Assembly: GCF_003086295.3 (NCBI RefSeq)
Contig: NC_092051.1
Coordinates: forward strand, 17,851,940 to 17,915,939
Source: Arachis hypogaea
Taxonomy: Eukaryota; Streptophyta; Magnoliopsida; Fabales; Fabaceae
Length of the DNA: 64,000 bases
Direction of reading: 5' to 3'
In this document: positions 57,442-64,000 of the stretch, in pieces
Numbering within the stretch: position 1 is the stretch's first letter
How the letters are laid out: each line of letters begins with the position of its first letter
Translations under genes and position numbers: made by a program
Notes under the pieces: model-generated
What the model was told of the DNA's origin: nothing
Database searches by the model: none
What the model saw: only the letters and a program-made list of their open reading frames with translations

Positions 57442-58937
57442 TGACAGTTTGTTTTGCATTGAATTTAGAGTATTTTGATAACCTTTTGTCACATTTAGCC
57501 TAGGAATTAGCATGATTTTGTTATCTCTCCCATATTTGTGCTTAAGTGTAAAAACATGCTTTTTAAGCCTTATTTTGATGAATTCTAGTTCTTCTTTGAT
57601 TCCATAAGATGCCTTGATGTGTTTGCTAGTAATTCCAGGATTGAAATAGGCTAGGTATGGATCAAAGGAAGCAAGGAAGGAAGCATACAAGTGGAGAGAA
57701 GCATAAAAAGTCAAAGAAGCAAAGTCAGCCATGCACGCGCACGCGCACAAGGCGCTCGCGCGCACATCGCAGAATTAGCCAGGGACGCGCACGCGTACCG
57801 TGCGCGCACGCGTCGATGAGGGCACATGACCTCACTAATGCAACACGTGCCTGGCGATTTGAGAGGGTTTCTGAACCCATTTTTGGCGCCAAATTGCTAA
57901 GGGAAAGGAATAAAAGGATGAAGGATTAAGGGGAAGGGATCATCATCACTTTTTGACTAATAATCACTCCCAACCACTAATCACTTTTAGTTTAGAGTTT
58001 TAGAGAGAGAAGCTCTCTCTTCTCTCTAGAATTAGGATTAGGAATTAGGGTTAGATTAGGATCTCATAGTTCTAGGTTTAATTCAAGTCTCCTTCTACTT
58101 CTACCTTCAATTGATGATTGCTACACTTTGGTTCTTCTCTCTATCCCTATTCTCTTGTTGTAATTTCTCTTATTTTGTTTCTAGGTTTTGTAATCATGAT
58201 ACTCTTGTTCTCTTTATTTTCTTTCAATAATTCAATAAGAGGTAATTCATAATAAATGTGCCTTCTTTGCTCTTCTATTGTTGATCTCTTGTTTTTGTAG
58301 TTGTAGATTCCTTTAGTTCTTGCATTTAATAATGTTTACTCCTCTTGCACTTTATGTGTTTGTTGAAATGTCTCTTTTAGTTTTAGTGTAGATTTTGTTC
58401 CTCTTGGCCTAGGTAGAGTAATTAGTGACACTTGAGTTATCTAATGTCTTTGTTGATTGGTAATTGGAGAGATTGCTAATTGGTTTGGAGTGCACTAAAG
58501 CTAGTCTTCCCTTGGGAGTTGGCTAAGACTAGTGGCTCAAGTCAATTCATCAACTTGACTTTCCTTTAATTAGTAAGGGTTAACTAAGTGGTAGCAATGA
58601 ACAATTCTCATCACAATTGAGAAGGATAACTAGGATAGGATTTCTAGTTCTCACACCTTTCCAAGAGCCTTTTATAGTTTTTAGTTCATTTTCATTGCCA
58701 TTTACTTTTCATGCTCCTATCCAAAACCCCAAAATAACTCATAACCAATAACAAAATACTTTATTGTAATTCCTAGGGAGAACGACCCGAGGTCCAATAC
58801 TTCGGTTTATAAATTTTAGGGGTTTGTACTAGTGACAAACAACTTTTTGTATGAAAGGATTAGTGATTGGTTTAGAAGCTATACTTGCAACAAGAATTCA
58901 TTTGTGAAATTCTAAACCATCAAAAATCCGTTCGTCA
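57442..58937 (+). mobile_element. 5' LTR of a large retroelement (1496 bp)
   Basis: Begins TGACAGTTTG and ends TTCGTCA, three bases before a tRNA-Asp primer site, which fixes the right edge. The left edge is supported by alignment with the start of the related solo LTR at 26815-28218. It contains a CG-rich ACGCGCACGCG segment (57729-57815) and the GAACGACCCGAGGT block. The 3' LTR is outside the window, so the target duplication cannot be checked. Confidence 0.75.
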
Positions 58938-58940
58938 AAA

Positions 58941-58958
58941 TGGCGCCGTTGCCGGGGA
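58941..58958 (+). other. Primer binding site, tRNA-Asp(GUC)
   Basis: TGGCGCCGTTGCCGGGGA is an exact 18-base complement of the 3' end of plant tRNA-Asp (...TCCCCGGCAACGGCGCCA, from memory). It lies three bases after the LTR. Confidence 0.9.
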
Positions 58959-59097
58959 GTTGCAATGGTGCTATGTTATTGGTTATTGTACATATGTGAA
59001 TAGTGTGAATATGTTTGCTTTTGTTAGCTCTTGCTAGTTTTAGGATTTAATTTTCTTGCTTCTTATTTGATTTTGTTTTCATTTTCTTCTTGCTATC

Positions 59098-60885
59098 ATG
59101 AATTCTCACCTTGGCTATGAGTTTGGTTATCAACATGTTGTAGGAAATGAGGACTATAATGAAGATGTGTATCAAGAATGGGACAATCAAAGGTGGGAGG
59201 AGCCACATGCTTATGATCAATCTTCGTGGCAACAACCTCCACCAAGGCACTATGAAGAAGAGCCATTCTATGATGCATACCAATCCAATGGCTATGGTGA
59301 ATCACCTTGTGACTTCCAAGCACCGCCACCATATGCCTATGACTCTCGCCCTCAACATGAACCACAACCATTCTCACAAGCCTTCCCATACCAAGCACCT
59401 TCCTATGATCCCTACCCCTCATATAACCAACCACCCCTACCATATTCTTATGACCATTATGAGCAAGAGCCCTTAGAACCACCACCCTATCAAGATCGCT
59501 ACCAAGAACCACCTCAATACACGCAATCTCCACAACCTTACCAAAAAGAACCACCTTCCGATTATGAACTCTCTCTCCAAAACAACGAACCTTCCTACCC
59601 ACCACAAGCCCCAATGGACGATTCTCTCACTTTGTTACTTCAAGGACAAGAGGCCATGAAACGGGATACACTTGAGTTCGTGACCAACTTGACTAAGGTA
59701 GTGCACACTTTAGCCCACCAATGCTTGAATACTCAAGGTACTTCCGTGACCACATGTGAAAAGTCAAAAGAAGAGCAGAGTATGAAGGAGAAATTGGAAA
59801 ATTCGGTGGAAAAGGAGGATACAAATTTTGTGTTGAAACAATTGGAGGAGCCTATGATCATTGAAGAAAGGGGAGAAGTGGTTGAAGATCTCGGAGATGT
59901 TGAAAGTTCATGGGAATGTAGCATCAAGGAGAACTCTTCCAAGAAGCTTTATATTGATGTTGAGGAGGGTGCGCAATCTCCAAGACATATCATCATTGGA
60001 GACTTGGAAGAGGTTTATCAAGAAATGGATTCAATCATAGATGAATTGCTTTCTACAATGGAATCTTCACCCGTTGGACATGGAGTTGAAATTATAGAAG
60101 AGTGTGCACAACCTCCCAAGGAAGATGAGAAGGGCATGGTGTATATTGAAATTGAAGAATATGAAGAGGTTGATCAAGAGATGACCTCATTCATCAATGA
60201 ATTTCTATCCAAAATTGAATCGCCTCTCATTAAACAGGATGAAGTTCCTGAAGATAACACCAAGCCACGTAACAAAGAGGATGAGGTTGAAAGCGAAGAG
60301 AATTGTGAAGAGGTGGAAACAACTAAAGACGAGCACAAGAAAGTGGACCTTGCATGGTCTAAGTGTGGGGAAGCCTCTCTCCCCAAATTACCATCCAATA
60401 CAACATTTAAGTGGGTAAAATCTCTATCCCTGAGCTTTAATCTCTCACTTGAATATGGTTTGCTTGAAAATGATGGTCAACTTAGAACTCTTTGTGGAAT
60501 TAAAAGTAAAAACGAGTTGTGTAGTGGTTGGAAAATAGGTGTTAAGCTTATCAAGGCCAAGGCCTCAAGGTATAGGGATGATGTTGGGACAAGGATTACC
60601 ATATACGGATCTAGGAGGAAGCATTGGTGGAGTAAAGAGAATTCTATGTGTCAATCACCTTTATGTCAACCGCTCATCCAACAAAACCATGAAACTCAAC
60701 TAACGGATGGGTGTGAAGACAAGATATGGGATCCCGGTTCGCTATGTGAAGACCAACTATGGGGACTCATATCTTGGGTAGAACTGTGCCCAAGCTTGAT
60801 GAATATGGTTGGAAATTCTGTCAACCAATTGAGAAGCAAAGATCCTTGGAGATTCAAGGATGAGTACAAACATAAGCCACCATGA
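59098..60885 (+). CDS. 595-aa retroelement-encoded protein of unknown function
   Basis: The first ORF after the primer site, uninterrupted. Residues about 1-180 are rich in Tyr, Pro, Gln and Glu (SYDPYPSYNQPPLPYSYDHY-like), suggesting a disordered, low-complexity region. Then comes a helical part (MDDSLTLLLQGQEAMKRDTL...) and a strongly acidic Glu/Asp/Lys stretch to about residue 420 with coiled-coil character (DLEEVYQEMDSIIDELLSTM recurs as EYEEVDQEMTSFINEFLSKI, an internal duplication). The C-terminal ~170 residues are Trp/Lys/Ser-rich. No protease, reverse transcriptase, integrase or CCHC motif. Its position between primer site and downstream ORF marks it as part of a non-autonomous element. 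Plus-1 and antisense frames here are shadows. Confidence 0.75.
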   Translation: MNSHLGYEFGYQHVVGNEDYNEDVYQEWDNQRWEEPHAYDQSSWQQPPPRHYEEEPFYDAYQSNGYGESPCDFQAPPPYAYDSRPQHEPQPFSQAFPYQAPSYDPYPSYNQPPLPYSYDHYEQEPLEPPPYQDRYQEPPQYTQSPQPYQKEPPSDYELSLQNNEPSYPPQAPMDDSLTLLLQGQEAMKRDTLEFVTNLTKVVHTLAHQCLNTQGTSVTTCEKSKEEQSMKEKLENSVEKEDTNFVLKQLEEPMIIEERGEVVEDLGDVESSWECSIKENSSKKLYIDVEEGAQSPRHIIIGDLEEVYQEMDSIIDELLSTMESSPVGHGVEIIEECAQPPKEDEKGMVYIEIEEYEEVDQEMTSFINEFLSKIESPLIKQDEVPEDNTKPRNKEDEVESEENCEEVETTKDEHKKVDLAWSKCGEASLPKLPSNTTFKWVKSLSLSFNLSLEYGLLENDGQLRTLCGIKSKNELCSGWKIGVKLIKAKASRYRDDVGTRITIYGSRRKHWWSKENSMCQSPLCQPLIQQNHETQLTDGCEDKIWDPGSLCEDQLWGLISWVELCPSLMNMVGNSVNQLRSKDPWRFKDEYKHKPP

Positions 60886-61189
60886 CAATAAGCATCTCAA
60901 AATGTCCAACTTAAGGACTTAAACTAAAAGTGCTAGGTGGGAGACACCCCACCATGGTAAACTCTTTCCATTCTCTTTTAAATTTGCCTAATAAATGATT
61001 TGAGTTACCATTGTAGGTAGATGTTTCATACAAATTTGTTTGTACAACTTAATTGTTAGCTTAGTCACATGCATGTTGTGTTTAGTAGTGGATGAATAAT
61101 ATCAAAAATTGCATTTTTGCAAATTGTATGATGGTTGATTGAATAAAGAGTTGTAAGTAGTCTAGGGAGCTCCTGGACAAAAAAAAAAA
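60886..61189. other. Non-coding internal region of the retroelement
   Basis: Contains GTGCTAGGTGGGAGACACCCCACC and a poly-A run (about 61179-61193); no gene seen. Confidence 0.5.
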
Positions 61190-61199
61190 AAAAGAGAGA

Positions 61200-61870
61200 A
61201 GAAGGGTGGGAAGGACGCGTGCGCATACCATACGCGCACGCGCCCCTGAGCGAACGCCTCATCACCCATTTTCCAGAGAGTTGGGCCTCTCTTAGGCCGG
61301 CGTTATGCCCCAGGCCCCATTCCTTCCACACTGACGCGCACTACATGCGTGCGCGTCCATACAGCTATAAGGAAACACACGCGTACGCGCATCTGCCGCG
61401 TACGCGTCGACCCGCTGCTAGAACTTCTGGGCCAATATCCAGAGAGTTGCGCTGGATCTAGGCCAACTTTAAGCCCCCAGCTCAACTCAACTCGCGCGAA
61501 CGCACGCTGTACGCGTCCGCACCCCTCGCTGTTCACGCGTTGGCGTACTCCACGCCTCCGCACCCATCAAATAAGATCAAGCAACTCACGCGAACGCGCC
61601 CAGTGCGCGTGCGCGTCGATGCGTATTAGCATCACCCAGGGCCAAAGGACCCGAGAGTTGTGCCAACTCTGGGCCTCTTTTAAGCCTCCAGCCCAGCACA
61701 TCCGCGCCGATGCACACCTTGCGCGCCCGCGCCCATCCCGATTCCTTCACCTACGCGCCTGCGCGTCTGGCGCCTCCGCACCATTCCTTCATTCCTTCCA
61801 TCCACGCGAACGCGCACGGCGCGCGCACGCGCGGATTCGAAATTTCACTTACCCCAGAGACGCGAACCCT
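61200..61870. repeat. CG-rich tract of ACGCG/GCGCG words
   Basis: Dozens of alternating purine-pyrimidine CG words (GACGCGTGCGCATACCATAC, CGCGTACGCGCATCTGCC, ACGCGCACGGCGCGCGCACG) within otherwise AT-rich DNA, in loosely repeated blocks that also contain CCAGAGAGTTG(G/C)GC. It keeps long spurious frames open on both strands (61303-62164). The same word family occurs in the LTR at 57729-57815. Confidence 0.75.
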
Positions 61871-62992
61871 AGCGCATTCGCGCACCACACTCCTTCCCCC
61901 CTAACGTTCCATTTCTCTTCTCCCACCACTCCCAGCAACCTCCGGCGAGCGCCACTCACCGCGACCGCCGCCGCCATCATTGCCTCGCCCTTCTCCCTTC
62001 ATCGCCCTCTCTCTCCCTCTCACTCCTCTCACCCATCTCACCATCACCGTCCCTCCTCCCCTCAGTTTCTCATTCCTCCGGCCAAACCACCGCGCCAGCC
62101 GTCTTCACCGCCGCCGTTCACGGCGGTGCCAGTTTCTGTCTCTGCTGCCCCTGCCCTATCGTAGTCCCCCTTTCCATTCTCAGTTTTTCCCGGCTCCCAG
62201 GTTCCTGCTCCATTTCTGTTATTTCTTTTTCTATTTTTCCTTTTTATTTGTTCATTTATGTTAGTTCCTGGAATTGCATGTTAGTTAGCTAAATTCAAAT
62301 TTTGTATGTTAGGTTAGATAGATATAATTGCTGTTAGGTAGCTAGGGCTGGATAGAGGATTCTAGGCCTGATAATTGCTCCGTATGTGCATATCTGTTGC
62401 TTGCTTCCTTGGGTACGGTATGTTGGTTTTGGGTTGATATTCCATGCAATATGTGTTGCCAAATAATATCTATTTGCTGCTGTGCGTGATTGATGTTATT
62501 TTTTTTGTGCTAATTGTGCTATTTTGCTATCCGGGAACGTCCAATTTTAAGACGGAATGCTGCCCGATTTTCAAGGAAATTAGTTTCATTTTGATCTTTA
62601 TTTCAGTTTTGGGCAAATTTCTGTTTCCTTTTTGACTTCCCGGATTTGCACACTCATTGTGAACATGAACCGCAACTTCTCGTTCAATTGAGCCTATATA
62701 TCATCATATCGCTAATCCACTTTTCTAACTTACTAATTTCTTTAACCATTTTACTTCCACTCACTTTTAACCCTCTTTAACAATTCTTTCAAAAATATGA
62801 TGATATTATTGCCTTTTGAATATGAGATGTTGCCTTTAATGAAGATTACAGTCTTGGTTCATTCACTTATGTTTACTTGTTCACTTTTACGTATTCCGTG
62901 CAACATCATGATTGCTCTTTGATATTTATATCCTGAACATGCCTTCTTTGTTACATGCTAAATGTTTTATATACTCTATCATATTTTTCAGG
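61871..62992 (+). other. Leader and probable intron before the last ORF
   Basis: Pyrimidine-rich sequence (CTCTCTCTCCCTCTCACTCC...) followed by GGCTCCCAG|GTTCCTG, a possible donor near 62200. T-rich DNA then runs to ATTTTTCAG|G at about 62983-62991, just before the ATG at 62993. No other gene is evident in the ~790 bp between these sites. Confidence 0.45.
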
Positions 62993-64000
62993 ATGTCGGA
63001 TAAAGGAAAAGCTATAGCCTCGGCTTCCAAAAAAAGGAAGCGCTCCAAGACCCCTACACCCCCACCATCTGCTAACTATGCGAGGAATCCGCTGAATGAG
63101 GAGGAGAAAGAAAATCAGTTACTCCCGTCCACTGATCCAACCAAATTCCCAAATCTCTACTGCGAGCTACGCCTTTCCCGTTATGCAAAGAAGAATCTGA
63201 ATATTGAGAAGAAGCTGAATCTTCCCAATGATGTGAGGCGTGCCATAAACGCCCGTATTTCTGAGCTGGGCTTGGATTTCGTCGATAGGGACTTGGGACG
63301 GATTAACATATCGTGGGTCAAGGAATTTTACTGCAATTTCTTTCGACCGGGCTTGGATTCAGTATTCTTGAGGGGTAGAGAGATTATGATCACTGAGGAT
63401 GCCTTGAAGGATGCGCTGCTTTGCAGAGTTGGTACTCCTGAGACTTGTGCCTACCAGCAGGCAGAGGTAGCTCTCCTCTCCATGACTTTCGACTATAAGG
63501 CACTTAGGCGCGTGATTGCTACACCAGATGCTTCTTGGGTAATGGATTCGAGCAACACAAAGCCCAAGGGCATGCTATTTGCACATCTGACTAGGGAGGC
63601 TAGGACTTGGCAACAAATATTTGCCCACTATGTCTTCCCTACCACTCACTTTTCAGAGATTCCGATGGATATGCTAGTCTTGATTGGGTGTGTCATGGAG
63701 GGGAAGGAAGTATATTTTCCCCGACTGATTAGGCATAGTATGTGGAGAGCTCATATTCGCGGCTTGTTACCGTTTCCGACACTGGTTACTAGCTTAGCTG
63801 AGCTAGCTGATGTCCCGTGGGAGGACAATGACGTGACACCACCACCTCCAGATGACGACGACAAGGAAGTTACTATTCCCTGGGGTGTGTGGGTGCACGA
63901 GAGGCCCCCGACCAGCTGCCGTTCTCGAGCTAGAGCGGCAGTCGAGGCAGCTACACCATCTTCTTTGACAGCAGCCCCACCTCCTTCAGCACCCGAACCC
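62993..64000 (+). CDS. Putative plant transposon protein (PF20167-like), partial at window end
   Basis: An open frame of exactly 336 codons from ATG to the last base with no stop, so it continues beyond the window. It starts MSDKGKAIASASKKRKRSKT with a basic nuclear-localisation-like KKRKRSK (residues 13-19). The core contains ISWVKEFYCNFFRPGLDSVF, LRGREIMITEDALKDALL and RTWQQIFAHYVFPTTHFSEI, wording I recognise from the 'putative plant transposon protein' family found in legume retroelements. The end is Pro/Asp-rich (PPPPDDDDKE). Catalytic function is not established for this family. A splice acceptor TTTTTCAG lies 2 bases before the ATG, so the first exon is probably untranslated. Confidence 0.75.
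   Translation, partial: MSDKGKAIASASKKRKRSKTPTPPPSANYARNPLNEEEKENQLLPSTDPTKFPNLYCELRLSRYAKKNLNIEKKLNLPNDVRRAINARISELGLDFVDRDLGRINISWVKEFYCNFFRPGLDSVFLRGREIMITEDALKDALLCRVGTPETCAYQQAEVALLSMTFDYKALRRVIATPDASWVMDSSNTKPKGMLFAHLTREARTWQQIFAHYVFPTTHFSEIPMDMLVLIGCVMEGKEVYFPRLIRHSMWRAHIRGLLPFPTLVTSLAELADVPWEDNDVTPPPPDDDDKEVTIPWGVWVHERPPTSCRSRARAAVEAATPSSLTAAPPPSAPEP

Noticed and set aside
61303..62164. Long open frames on both strands (up to 271 codons)
   Set aside because: They run through CG-rich ACGCG repeats and pyrimidine-rich leader sequence, with Arg/Ala/Pro-biased translation on both strands and no domain. They stay open because stop codons are rare in such composition.

Overview
The window looks like plant nuclear DNA, most likely a legume and probably Arachis (peanut). 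It has AT-rich spacers, short exons with GT-AG introns, plant-type transposons of every major class, and an LTR family primed by tRNA-Asp and carrying ACGCG-rich stretches. I associate that LTR family with Arachis from general knowledge; no search was run. Only one ordinary host gene is clear: a KIN-1 type kinesin on the minus strand (327-5036). All 15 coding exons can be traced, but one base appears to be missing in the motor domain.

Layout. 1-5.6 kb: the kinesin gene and its TATA box. 5.9 kb: a short GID8-like exon fragment. 6.5-9.8 kb: a Mutator-like MITE split by a 5'-truncated LINE with a 13-bp target-site duplication (TSD). 10.2-11.9 kb: a small hypothetical gene, a HAESA-like LRR kinase relic and a hAT-type MITE. 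12.2-20.5 kb: a MULE (Mutator-like element) with two apparently intact, convergent genes, a plant-mobile-domain (PMD, MAIN-like) protein (+) and an 801-aa transposase (-). Their 3' ends are separated by a 36-bp minisatellite, and both ends carry clusters of a CTCGGACCGTCCGAG-like motif. 20.8-22.0 kb: two large inverted-repeat MITEs.

22.05-30.35 kb is bounded by two Helitron tails in opposite orientation, each with the end of a Pif1-like helicase and a CTAG-T terminus. Between them lie CCHC/glycine-rich gene fragments flanked by a diverged direct repeat, a hAT MITE and a solo LTR, the last two with perfect TSDs. 31.9-32.93 kb: a B3-domain gene cut off abruptly where a tandem array begins.

32.93-50.88 kb is the most unusual region: seven head-to-tail units (about 2.37 or 3.08 kb in the complete ones) built from an internally deleted, nonsense-ridden MULE PMD gene with its promoter. 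Complete inter-unit clusters hold eight ~30-bp palindromes of the form AAACCGTGGTAA-GTTACCACGGTTT. A 9-bp-TSD MITE is present in units 1-5 only and an 8-bp-TSD hAT element in units 3-6 only, so the array records its own recombination and amplification history.

50.9-57.4 kb: mostly gene-poor sequence with a decayed Ty1/copia 5' end. 57.4 kb to the window end: the 5' part of a large LTR retroelement (LTR, tRNA-Asp primer site) that encodes no visible gag-pol. It carries a 595-aa Tyr/Pro/Gln-rich acidic protein and, after a CG-rich tract and a probable intron, an open frame for a putative plant transposon protein (PF20167-like) that runs off the window.
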